A stretch of 13,359 nucleotides of DNA from the NCBI GenBank assembly GCA_019424965.1, contig JAHYYL010000008.1, forward strand, positions 7,281 to 20,639, written 5' to 3'. The stretch comes from Collinsella sp. Its GTDB lineage: Bacteria; Actinomycetota; Coriobacteriia; Coriobacteriales; Coriobacteriaceae. Position numbers and translations under genes: made by a program. Under the pieces are notes generated by a model. That model did not search any database. It was not told the origin of the DNA and saw nothing but the letters and a program-made list of their open reading frames with translations. Shown here in pieces: positions 5,662 through 12,105 of the stretch; positions within the stretch are counted from its first letter, which is position 1, and each line of letters starts with the position of its first letter.

Positions 5662-6795
5662 CTAGATGCGGTTCATCTGAGCGGCGACTTTGTTGTACCA
5701 GTCCTGCCACGTGGGCGGGCAGTACTTTTTGGCCGCTGCCGGGGTAAGGGTGGAGCCGTAGTTGGCGCCCAGATAGGCAACGTGAGCGGAGATGCCCTCG
5801 CTCCAGCTGCCAAAGCTGCGCCAACCGCCGCCACGGGCACTCCAGCCCCAGGCGTTGTAAGAATTGGCGCAATAAGCACCCTTGGTGCTCTCGATGCAGG
5901 CGATGGCGGGGGACCAACGGGGGTCGACACCGGTATTCCAAGCGGCGACGGCAAAGTTATAGCCCTGGCCTGCCATGGGGGAGCCGGCGAGATAATTGTC
6001 GATGCGGCTCGTCCACTCATTAATGAACGAATCGTAATCGGAACTACCGGTATTGGAGTTGTTCACCGTGGTGTCTATGGTGGTGTTGGTGTTGGTGGCC
6101 TGGCTGCTGGAATTGCCGCCGCTTACGCCCTCGCCCGAGAGCTTCTCGGCGGCAGCGGCCTTATCGGCCTCAAGCTTGGCAAGCTCGGCGGCATTTTCCT
6201 GCTCGGCTTTTGCCTGCGCCTCGCTGCGGAGCTGCTGGGCCTGCGCCAGCGCATCCTCGGCGTTTTTCTGCTCTGCCTCAAGCTGAGACTTGGCCTGCTG
6301 GAGCTCGGCCTTGTTCTGCTCGAGTTCGGTTTGCATATTATTGAGCTCTTCGATCTCGTCGACGCTCGAGCTCGTGATCTGGTTGGTGTATTTGCAGGTC
6401 GTGATGAACTCACCCAGGCTCTGCGCATTGACCAGGAAGCTCACGATGGGATTGGTGCCTTTCTGATACTTGTACAGATCGCGCATGGCGGAGCTTGCCT
6501 TGGCCTGCTGCTCGGGAAGTTTAGCCTCGATTTCCTCGATGCTTGCCTCATTGGAGTCAATCTGCTTTTGCAGGTCATCGAGTTTGGTGCGGGCGTCGTT
6601 GTAGGCGCTCGTGGCGGCTTCGATCTTCTGCTGGGCTGCGGAAAGCTGGTCCTGCGTTGCCTGCGAGGCGGCATACGCCGCAACGGGGGAGAGCATCGGC
6701 GTGGCCGTCAGCGCAACGGCGAGCGCGGCGCTCGTGATGATACGAGCCGGCTTCGACGCAATGAGCGCTGCGGTGCGATGATTCGAATGCTGCAT
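5662..6795 (-). CDS. Secreted coiled-coil cell-wall hydrolase with C-terminal lysozyme-like domain
   Basis: 377 residues from ATG 6795, chosen over a TTG at 6810 because AGAGGG lies 5 nt before the ATG. A basic start and hydrophobic helix (about 17-43) ending SPVAAYAA form a Sec signal peptide. Residues about 45-220 are a long Gln/Glu/Ala-rich coiled coil with the PcsB/CwlO-like insert around LYKYQKGTNPIVSFL and SLGEFITTCKYTNQI. A Ser/Asn/Thr linker (about 221-252) leads to a lysozyme-fold domain: IACIESTKGAYC (Glu302, likely catalytic), YNAWGW, SFGSWSEGISAHVAYL and KKYCPPTWQDWYNKV. It probably acts outside the membrane on peptidoglycan glycan strands. The coiled coil in related proteins mediates control by the divisome ABC-like FtsEX, which is only an analogy here. 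Monocistronic, with operator-like repeats upstream. Confidence 0.85.
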   Translation of the reverse strand: MQHSNHRTAALIASKPARIITSAALAVALTATPMLSPVAAYAASQATQDQLSAAQQKIEAATSAYNDARTKLDDLQKQIDSNEASIEEIEAKLPEQQAKASSAMRDLYKYQKGTNPIVSFLVNAQSLGEFITTCKYTNQITSSSVDEIEELNNMQTELEQNKAELQQAKSQLEAEQKNAEDALAQAQQLRSEAQAKAEQENAAELAKLEADKAAAAEKLSGEGVSGGNSSSQATNTNTTIDTTVNNSNTGSSDYDSFINEWTSRIDNYLAGSPMAGQGYNFAVAAWNTGVDPRWSPAIACIESTKGAYCANSYNAWGWSARGGGWRSFGSWSEGISAHVAYLGANYGSTLTPAAAKKYCPPTWQDWYNKVAAQMNRI

Positions 6796-6856
6796 CCAGT
6801 CCCTCTGCAATCAATCGTAGGTTATGGTTCGAACGGTATTCTACTACTGCTTTCGA

Positions 6857-6964
6857 CCTCAACTTGAACCTTAAAGGTTCCAAAGGGTCAAGTTGAACTT
6901 GAGGCTTTGGCTTTGACCTGCAGTTATGATGAATTGTTGAGAAACCATAGAGTTCAACTTTAAC
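6857..6964. promoter_or_regulatory. Cluster of CAAGTTGA-type palindromes upstream of the wall hydrolase
   Basis: Two 15-nt palindromes of identical 7-1-7 design are present: GAACCTT-A-AAGGTTC (6866-6880) and TCAAGTT-G-AACTTGA (6888-6902). CAACTTGA (6860-6867) and TCAAGTTG (6888-6895) form a further inverted pair, and the 10-mer AAGTTGAACT recurs at 6890-6899 (plus) and 6951-6960 (minus). CCTCAA (6857-6862) and TTGAGG (6899-6904) frame the block. On the minus strand a TAGAAT at about 6841-6846 could be the hydrolase -10, which would put the palindromes over and upstream of its -35. This is a likely binding region for a dimeric regulator. Confidence 0.6.
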
Positions 6965-6971
6965 GTTACGG

Positions 6972-6992
6972 AACCCTGTCGAGAGGGTTTTT
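6972..6992 (+). terminator. Orphan intrinsic terminator
   Basis: AACCCT/AGGGTT (6972-6977, 6984-6989) with a 6-nt loop is followed by a T-run to 6992. No protein gene on the plus strand ends here, since the kinase is already terminated at 5651. A short transcript from the TATGAT at 6925-6930 would be about 55 nt long. The rest of 6993-7102 shows only a weak CCTC/GGGG hairpin followed by TTTT (7008-7023). Confidence 0.5.
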
Positions 6993-7102
6993 GTTTATCA
7001 AAAGTCGCCTCATGTGGGGTTTTGCAACTACAGGGTCCCATCACGGCGAGGGCGGATTTCATGCTGGACGATTACGTCGATTGCCATAGATACGGTGGAG
7101 CT

Positions 7103-7132
7103 TTGGGCGCCGGCGGCTTGGCACGCTAGAAT
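7103..7132 (+). promoter_or_regulatory. Candidate promoter of the D-Asp ligase gene
   Basis: TTGGGC (7103-7108) and TAGAAT (7127-7132) are spaced by 18 nt. The start of transcription would be near 7139, about 50 nt before the ATG at 7190. Confidence 0.5.
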
Positions 7133-7189
7133 AAATCAGTTGCGCAAAGACCGCCCCGTTGTGTGGGCAGTTCATGATAGGAAGTTTCC

Positions 7190-8446
7190 ATGGCATTGCA
7201 GTTTACAGAGCGCGAGTTCATTCCCGTGCTGCTCGGTGGCGACATCAACGCCTATTCGGTGGCGCGCGCCTTCTATGAGGAGTACCAGGTCAAGAGTCTG
7301 GTCTTTGGCAAGTATCAGACGGGTCCCGCGTACCGCAGCCAGATTATCGACTACACGCCCAACGTGGATATCGATACCATGCCCGTGATGCTCAGGACCG
7401 TCAACGGCATTGCCCAAGCGCATGCCGATAAGACGATTGTCCTTGTGGGCTGTGGCGATAACTATGTTGCCCTCGTGGCTCAGGCCAAGGATGCCCATGA
7501 GTTGGCGGATAACATCGTCGCGCCTTACGCTCCCTACAGCATGCTTGAGCAGTGTCAGAAGAAGGAGATCTTCTACGAGCTGTGCGAGAAGCATGGCGTG
7601 CCCTATCCGCATACCTTTACCTTCACCATGGCGATGCTGAACGCCCAAGGCGAGGCACCTGCCGAAGTGCTCGACCAGATCGATTTTCCCTACCCGATGA
7701 TTCTGAAGCCTTCTGACGGCATCATGTGGTGGCAGCATGAGTTCGAGGGCCAGAAGAAGGCCTATGAGATTGCCGACCGCGCCGAGCTGGAACAGGTCAT
7801 TCGCGATTCGTATGCCAGCGGCTACACCGACGATCTGATCTTGCAGGATCGCGTGCCCGGCAACGACGAGTACATGCGCGTGCTCACCAGCTATTCCGAC
7901 CGCAACGGTAAGGTCCGCATGATGTGCCTGGGCCATGTGCTGCTCGAGGAGCATCAGCCCCACGGTGTCGGCAACCATGCCTGTATCATTACCGAGCCTA
8001 ACGACGAACTCATGGGCGGCGTGCGCAAGCTGCTCGAGGACCTTCACTTTGTGGGCTATTCCAACTTTGACGTTAAGTACGACGAGCGCGACGGCTCGTT
8101 TAAGTTCTTCGATTTCAACACGCGCCAGGGCCGCAGCAACTACTACGTTACCAACAGCGGCTTTAACGTTGCCAAGTATGTGGTGGACGAGTATGTGTTC
8201 AACCGTCCGTTTGAGCCGGAGTTTGTGACGGCGCAGGACGAGGCCCTGTGGATGGTCGTCCCCATGGGCGTCGTCGACAAGTACGTCAAGGATCCCGAGC
8301 TGCGCGCTAAGGTGCATCGCCTGGACAAGGAAGGTAAGGGCGCCGACCCTTCGTTTATGAAGGGCGACTTTGTCTTTAACCGCTGGCTGCGCATGTGGCA
8401 CACCAAGCTGCGCCACTTTAAGCTGTTCAAGACGTATTACAAGTAG
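7190..8446 (+). CDS. ATP-grasp ligase, D-aspartate ligase family (peptidoglycan cross-bridge)
   Basis: 418 residues, about the length of the Enterococcus faecium D-aspartate ligase Asl. Shared blocks that I recognise from that protein include EFIPVLLGGDIN near the N-terminus, VLVGCGDNYVALV, VRMMCLGH.LLE and FDFNTRQGRS. The ATP-grasp core is visible: ILKPSDG (Lys173, nucleotide binding), a DLILQDRVPGNDEYMRVL strand-loop, and the metal-binding Asp308 and Asn310 in FDFN. Asl activates the beta-carboxyl of D-Asp and joins it to the epsilon amine of Lys in the UDP-MurNAc pentapeptide, building a one-residue cross-bridge in the cytoplasm. ATG 7190 follows AGGAAG at a good spacing. A racemase gene lies 84 nt downstream, as in the enterococcal locus. 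Donor (D-Asp, D-Glu or another) and acceptor (Lys or Orn) are inferred, not shown. Confidence 0.85.
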   Translation: MALQFTEREFIPVLLGGDINAYSVARAFYEEYQVKSLVFGKYQTGPAYRSQIIDYTPNVDIDTMPVMLRTVNGIAQAHADKTIVLVGCGDNYVALVAQAKDAHELADNIVAPYAPYSMLEQCQKKEIFYELCEKHGVPYPHTFTFTMAMLNAQGEAPAEVLDQIDFPYPMILKPSDGIMWWQHEFEGQKKAYEIADRAELEQVIRDSYASGYTDDLILQDRVPGNDEYMRVLTSYSDRNGKVRMMCLGHVLLEEHQPHGVGNHACIITEPNDELMGGVRKLLEDLHFVGYSNFDVKYDERDGSFKFFDFNTRQGRSNYYVTNSGFNVAKYVVDEYVFNRPFEPEFVTAQDEALWMVVPMGVVDKYVKDPELRAKVHRLDKEGKGADPSFMKGDFVFNRWLRMWHTKLRHFKLFKTYYK

Positions 8447-8488
8447 ATGAGCGCGGTGCCCGTCCGGTTTGCATCGGGCGGGCGCGGG

Positions 8489-8494
8489 TATGAT
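8489..8494 (+). promoter_or_regulatory. Possible internal -10 box before the racemase
   Basis: TATGAT at 8489-8494 lies 37 nt before the racemase ATG. A TTGCAT at 8469-8474 is only 14 nt upstream, too close for a standard -35. The racemase may thus have its own weak promoter besides read-through from the ligase. Confidence 0.3.
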
Positions 8495-8530
8495 ACGCGC
8501 AATTGCGCAAGCGTCACCAAGGAGGCGGCG

Positions 8531-9277
8531 ATGGAAAAGCTGGGAGTTATCGGCGGCATGGGCGCCGAGGCCACGTCGTATTACTACGACCAGGTGGTGC
8601 GTCATACGGCTGCTGCCTGCGATCAGGAACATATCGACATGGTGGTGCTCTCCAAGTCGACCATGCCCGACCGCACGTTGGCCATTAAGACCGGCGAGCA
8701 TGCCAAGCTGCTGGCGACCATGAAAGAGTGTGCCCAGGCACTCGAGTCGCTGGGCTGTGCGCACATTGCCATTCCCTGCAACACGTCGCACTACTTCTAC
8801 GACCAGATCCAGTCGTTTACGAAGGTGCCGATTATCCACATGCCGCGTGAGTCGGTGCGCTATGCTCTGGCCGGTGCGGTGATGGGGGAGTGCGAGTTCG
8901 ACCCCAACCTGAGTATGCCGGCCGAGCCGGTGCACAAGATTGGCATCATGGGCACCGACGGAACCGTGGGCGCGGGTGTCTACGGCCGCGAATGTAAGGC
9001 TGCGGGTGTTGAGGTTGTCTATCCCAGCGAGAAACGTCAGAACGATGTGATGTCGCTTATCTACGATGATGTGAAGGCCGGACGCGAGCCCGATATGGAT
9101 AAGTTCGACCGCGTGATGTGGGAGTTCGCCCGTAGCGGCTGCGACCGCGTCATTCTGGCCTGCACCGAGCTATCGGTGTTGCAGAAGTACCGAGAGATGC
9201 CCGAGATCACCCTCGACGCCATGGACGTCCTGGTGCGTGAATCCATCATCCGCAGCGGCGCCCCCTACCGCCTCTAG
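8531..9277 (+). CDS. Aspartate/glutamate racemase family protein
   Basis: 248 residues. The start at ATG 8531 is set by AAGGAGG 6 nt upstream; an in-frame ATG at 8447 right after the ligase stop has no such site. The Asp/Glu racemase fold shows LGVIGGMGAEAT at the N-terminus, the first catalytic cysteine in IPCNTSH (Cys83) and the second in LACTELS (Cys211). Both acid/base cysteines needed for PLP-independent racemisation are present. IGIMGTDGTV begins the second half-domain. Family members interconvert L- and D-aspartate (or glutamate). Next to the ligase, supply of D-Asp for cell-wall synthesis is the natural role. A segment around 114-133 (GAVMGECEFDPNLSMPAEP) looks like a small insertion between half-domains. 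MurI is less likely, because this form is nearer to aspartate racemases. Confidence 0.87.
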   Translation: MEKLGVIGGMGAEATSYYYDQVVRHTAAACDQEHIDMVVLSKSTMPDRTLAIKTGEHAKLLATMKECAQALESLGCAHIAIPCNTSHYFYDQIQSFTKVPIIHMPRESVRYALAGAVMGECEFDPNLSMPAEPVHKIGIMGTDGTVGAGVYGRECKAAGVEVVYPSEKRQNDVMSLIYDDVKAGREPDMDKFDRVMWEFARSGCDRVILACTELSVLQKYREMPEITLDAMDVLVRESIIRSGAPYRL

Positions 9278-9283
9278 CTTCCG

Positions 9284-9304
9284 ACCTGTCAAAAAGGGAC
9301 AGGT
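9284..9304. repeat. Inverted repeat after the racemase gene
   Basis: ACCTGTC (9284-9290) and GACAGGT (9298-9304) are perfect 7-nt arms around AAAAAGG. It sits 33 nt before the strong terminator and lacks an immediate T-run. It may be an accessory terminator or an intergenic repeat unit. Confidence 0.45.
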
Positions 9305-9336
9305 TAATTTTGGTAGGTTTTATCTGGTGAAACAGT

Positions 9337-9374
9337 AAAGGCCTCGGCTCGTTTGGTGCGAGCCGAGGCCTTTT
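9337..9374. terminator. Strong bidirectional terminator
   Basis: A perfect 15-bp stem (9337-9351 with 9359-9373) encloses a 7-nt loop. The plus strand ends in TTTT, the minus strand in TTTACTGTTTC. It separates the racemase (plus) from the convergent ecfT gene (minus). Confidence 0.92.
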
Positions 9375-9402
9375 GCGTTGGGCGGTTGCTGTCGGTGGTG
9401 AA

Positions 9403-10149
9403 CTAGAAAAGGAAGCCGATGGAGATAAAGGCGATACTGACGATAAGTACGGCGATATCCAGGCCTTTGATGGGGTAGCGCTTATACGAACTCGCACGCG
9501 TGCGCAGGTAGAAGCCGCGCTGCTCGGCGGCAAGCGCGGTGGCATCGGTCTTGCCCACGCTCGAAATAAGCAGTGGCACGCACAGCGGCAGCATGAGCTT
9601 GAGTTTCTTGACGGGATTCTTAGTGTCGTATTCTACGCCGCGTGCAGTCTGCGCCTCCATGATGGCGTTCATTTCCTGGCCAAATACCGGCACAAAGCGC
9701 AGCGCCGTGGTAAAGGTGAAGGCATAGCGATATGGCACGTGCAGCACCTCGACGCAGGCGTTGGCGAGGTCGTTGAGCTTGGTCACCATAAGCATGAGGA
9801 TGAGCGGCAGCGCCACGCCCAACAGACGCAGGCAGGCCTTTGTTCCGGTGATGAGGCCCTCGTCGGTGACAAAGCCCCACACCACGTTGCCATCGCGCAT
9901 AAAGGCCAGCTGGAGCACCAGCATGATAAGCGCGAGCGGAATCAGCAACTTGAGTAGCGAGAACAGACGGTTGACGACGCCGGCATAGGCACCCAGTACA
10001 AGGGTGAGTGCCAAAAAGCCCAGCAGCGCCACGTAGGTGTCGGACAAGAAGATGCCGATGATGATGGCGGCGGCGAGGCCCAGTTTGATGACGGGGTTCA
10101 GGCGATGCAGCAGCGTATCGCCCGGCATGTAGTCGATGACGTTAACCAC
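9403..10149 (-). CDS. ecfT: ECF transporter transmembrane coupling protein (EcfT/CbiQ family)
   Basis: 248 residues from the GTG at 10149. EcfT couples the ATPases to the S component in the membrane. Family features are the N-terminal YMPGDTLLHRLNPVIKL, four to five hydrophobic segments (the first two in LGLAAAIIIGIFLS and YVALLGFLALTLVLGAY, the last near the C-terminus), and the two coupling-helix Arg motifs TARGVEYD (canonical A-R-G) and AEQRGFYLR (Q-R-G). The GTG start is chosen because it gives the family-like N-terminus VVNVIDYMPG and has GAGGAG 10 nt upstream; it overlaps the ATPase stop by 8 nt. An upstream GTG at 10194 would force a 53-nt overlap with a non-family extension, and an ATG at 10128 would trim the conserved start. 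It is the last gene of the transporter unit, ending 29 nt before the shared terminator. Confidence 0.88.
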   Translation of the reverse strand: MVNVIDYMPGDTLLHRLNPVIKLGLAAAIIIGIFLSDTYVALLGFLALTLVLGAYAGVVNRLFSLLKLLIPLALIMLVLQLAFMRDGNVVWGFVTDEGLITGTKACLRLLGVALPLILMLMVTKLNDLANACVEVLHVPYRYAFTFTTALRFVPVFGQEMNAIMEAQTARGVEYDTKNPVKKLKLMLPLCVPLLISSVGKTDATALAAEQRGFYLRTRASSYKRYPIKGLDIAVLIVSIAFISIGFLF

Positions 10150-11893
10150 GGCGGTCCATCTCCTCGGTAATACGAACGATATCGGTGACCTCACTCACCT
10201 GCGCAAAGGCAGGCGAGACGGAGGATGCCAGGCGGCGTGAGAGTTCAATGACCTGGGGCGGCTCGACGTAGGCACGCTGCATGAGTTCGATGTTCGAAAA
10301 CAGCTCGTGCGTGCGGCCGCGGTCGAGGATGCGGCCGTTTGCCATTACCACAATGCGCTCGGCAAAATCCGAAACGACTTCCATATCGTGGCAGACCATG
10401 ATAACGGCGCAACCGCGCTCGGCCATGGTGCGCACCGTTTCCATGACGGTCATGCACTCGCGGTAATCAAGGCCGCTCGTGGGCTCGTCGAGCACGACGA
10501 TCTTGGGCTCTACGACCACGACAGAGGCGAGTGCCACCATCTGGCGCTGACCGCGCGAAAGCGAGAAAGGTGCCTCATCGGCAGGCAGGCCAAAGCGGTC
10601 GATGACGAGCTGGGCGCGACGCAGAGCCTCGGCGCGGTCCATGCCGCCAAGCTCCAAGCCAAAGGCGACCTCGTCGAGCACGGTGTCCTTGCAGATCTGA
10701 CGGTCAGGGTTTTGGAAGAGGGTTGCGACTTCGCGGGCGATACGGCTCGTGGGAACGGCTGCGGTATCCAGTCCCGTGACGCGCACGCTGCCTGAGGCGG
10801 GCTTAAGCAGGCCTGTGAGCAGCTTGGTGAGCGTGGTCTTGCCGGCACCGTTCTGGCCGACGATGCCCACGAGCTCGCCGGGATAGAGGGTTAGGTTGAG
10901 GTCGTGGACGGCGGCGCCGCCATTGGGATAGGCAAACTCAACATGGTCGAAGGTGAGCACGGGCTCGGCGTCCTTGGCGTGCGGGCGCAACGACGGTGCG
11001 TGCGGTGAGCCGGCGGGTGCCTGAATGTCGCTGCTTGCGTGTGCGGGGTCGACGATGCCCGAAATCAGGCGCTCGGCCTCATCGACATCCAAGCAAGGGG
11101 TACCGCTTACCAGGCCATCGGCCTGGAGGCTATTGAAGATACGCGTGACGCGAGGGCAGTCGACGCCGATGGCACGGAGCTCGTCGGTATGCGCGAAGAC
11201 CTCGTGTGGCTCGCCCTGCAGCGCGATTTCGCCCTGGTTGAGCACGAGCACGCGGTTGCAGTACTCCGAGAGCAGGGCGACCTTTTGCTCAACGACGACG
11301 ATGGTGATTCCAAGTGCGCGGTTTGCCTCACGTAGCGTCTCGAAGACCAACGTGGAGCTGGCGGGGTCGAGTGCCGCGGTGGGCTCGTCGAGAACCAAGA
11401 CGCGCGGACGCATAGCGAGGATGGCAGCGATGGCTACCTTTTGCTTCTGTCCGCCCGAGAGGGTGGCGATCTCGCGGTCGCGCAGGTCGCTGATGCCGAC
11501 GGTCTCGAGGGTTTCGGTGACGCGCTGCTCAATCTGGTCGTGCGGCACGCCAAAGTTCTCGAGGCCAAAGAGCATCTCATCCTCAACCACGGAGGCGACC
11601 ATCTGCGTGTCGATGTCTTGCAGCACGCTGCCGACGATTTGCGACACGTCGGTCAACGAGACCTCGCAGGTGTCGTGGCCGTCAACCATGACGGACCCAA
11701 AGAACGTGCCGGTGTAGTGGTGGGGCACGGCGCCCGACAGGCAGGCGGAAAGCGTGGACTTGCCGGCGCCCGAGGGCCCGATGATGCCGATGAAATCTCC
11801 CTTGTTCACGCTGAGCGAGATGTGGCTAAGCGCCTGCTCGGTCTGCGTGCCATAGGAGAACGAGATATCGTCGACGTTGATGATCGTTTCCAT
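10142..11893 (-). CDS. ecfA: Fused double-domain ECF ATPase (EcfA1-EcfA2 / CbiO-CbiO)
   Basis: 583 residues holding two complete ABC ATPase domains joined by a linker (about 285-310). Domain 1 (about 4-250) has Walker A GPSGAGKST (39-47), signature LSGGQ (145-149) and Walker B VLVLDEPT with Glu170. Its switch position reads VVVEQK, so Gln203 replaces the usual His. Domain 2 (about 311-545) has Walker A GQNGAGKTT, signature LSRGQ (445-449, Arg for the first Gly), Walker B IVVLDEPT with Glu470, and the switch His502 in VCHDME. The LFQNPDRQI segment is the typical ECF Q-loop region. It powers import together with EcfT and the S component. ATG 11893 follows AAGG at a 6-nt spacing. Separated from the S gene by 212 nt carrying palindromic elements. 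Confidence 0.93.
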   Translation of the reverse strand: METIINVDDISFSYGTQTEQALSHISLSVNKGDFIGIIGPSGAGKSTLSACLSGAVPHHYTGTFFGSVMVDGHDTCEVSLTDVSQIVGSVLQDIDTQMVASVVEDEMLFGLENFGVPHDQIEQRVTETLETVGISDLRDREIATLSGGQKQKVAIAAILAMRPRVLVLDEPTAALDPASSTLVFETLREANRALGITIVVVEQKVALLSEYCNRVLVLNQGEIALQGEPHEVFAHTDELRAIGVDCPRVTRIFNSLQADGLVSGTPCLDVDEAERLISGIVDPAHASSDIQAPAGSPHAPSLRPHAKDAEPVLTFDHVEFAYPNGGAAVHDLNLTLYPGELVGIVGQNGAGKTTLTKLLTGLLKPASGSVRVTGLDTAAVPTSRIAREVATLFQNPDRQICKDTVLDEVAFGLELGGMDRAEALRRAQLVIDRFGLPADEAPFSLSRGQRQMVALASVVVVEPKIVVLDEPTSGLDYRECMTVMETVRTMAERGCAVIMVCHDMEVVSDFAERIVVMANGRILDRGRTHELFSNIELMQRAYVEPPQVIELSRRLASSVSPAFAQVSEVTDIVRITEEMDRRG

Positions 11894-11911
11894 GGATACC
11901 TTTCATAGTCA

Positions 11912-11955
11912 TTGGGGACGTTCTTACATGACTAGTCGTTTAAGAACGTCCCCAA
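11912..11955. repeat. Long palindrome between S-component and ATPase genes
   Basis: TTGGGGACGTTCTTA (11912-11926) and TAAGAACGTCCCCAA (11941-11955) are perfect 15-nt arms around a 14-nt loop that contains ACTAGT. The loop-derived CTAGTCGTTT (11932-11941) recurs directly at 11961-11970. There is no T-run, so it is not a standard terminator. It looks like a dispersed palindromic unit (REP-like), though no second full copy lies in the window. Confidence 0.65.
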
Positions 11956-12020
11956 AAGCTAGTCGTTTGGGATGGTCTTTGTTGGTGGAGTGCGGAGACG
12001 GCTTTACGAGGGGCTCCAGG

Positions 12021-12077
12021 TTGGCGCGAAAGAGGAGCGAAGCGTACTTGGGTACGCGAGCGACGAATGAACGCCAA
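12021..12077. repeat. Structured intergenic element downstream of the S-component gene
   Basis: TTGGCG (12021-12026) and CGCCAA (12072-12077) frame the element. Inside, GCGTAC/GTACGC (12042-12047, 12052-12057) forms a perfect hairpin with a TTGG loop, flanked by GAGCGA copies on both sides. With the palindrome at 11912 it fills the 212-nt gap between the S gene and the ATPase gene. Confidence 0.5.
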
Positions 12078-12105
12078 GATGGGGTGGCTCATAAAGCCGA
12101 ACGGG

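Noticed and set aside
5584..6867. A 427-codon plus-strand frame opposite the wall hydrolase.
   Set aside because: The minus-strand protein has a signal peptide, coiled coil and catalytic domain; the opposite frame is low-complexity Gly/Leu/Ala and is a shadow.
7008..7023. CCTC/GGGG hairpin followed by TTTT before the ligase gene.
   Set aside because: Only four base pairs; not convincing as a terminator without expression data.
7172..8935. A 587-codon minus-strand frame covering the ligase and half of the racemase.
   Set aside because: It is antisense to two well-recognised enzymes, His/Leu/Val-rich in a way typical of complementary-frame reading, and has no supporting start signals.
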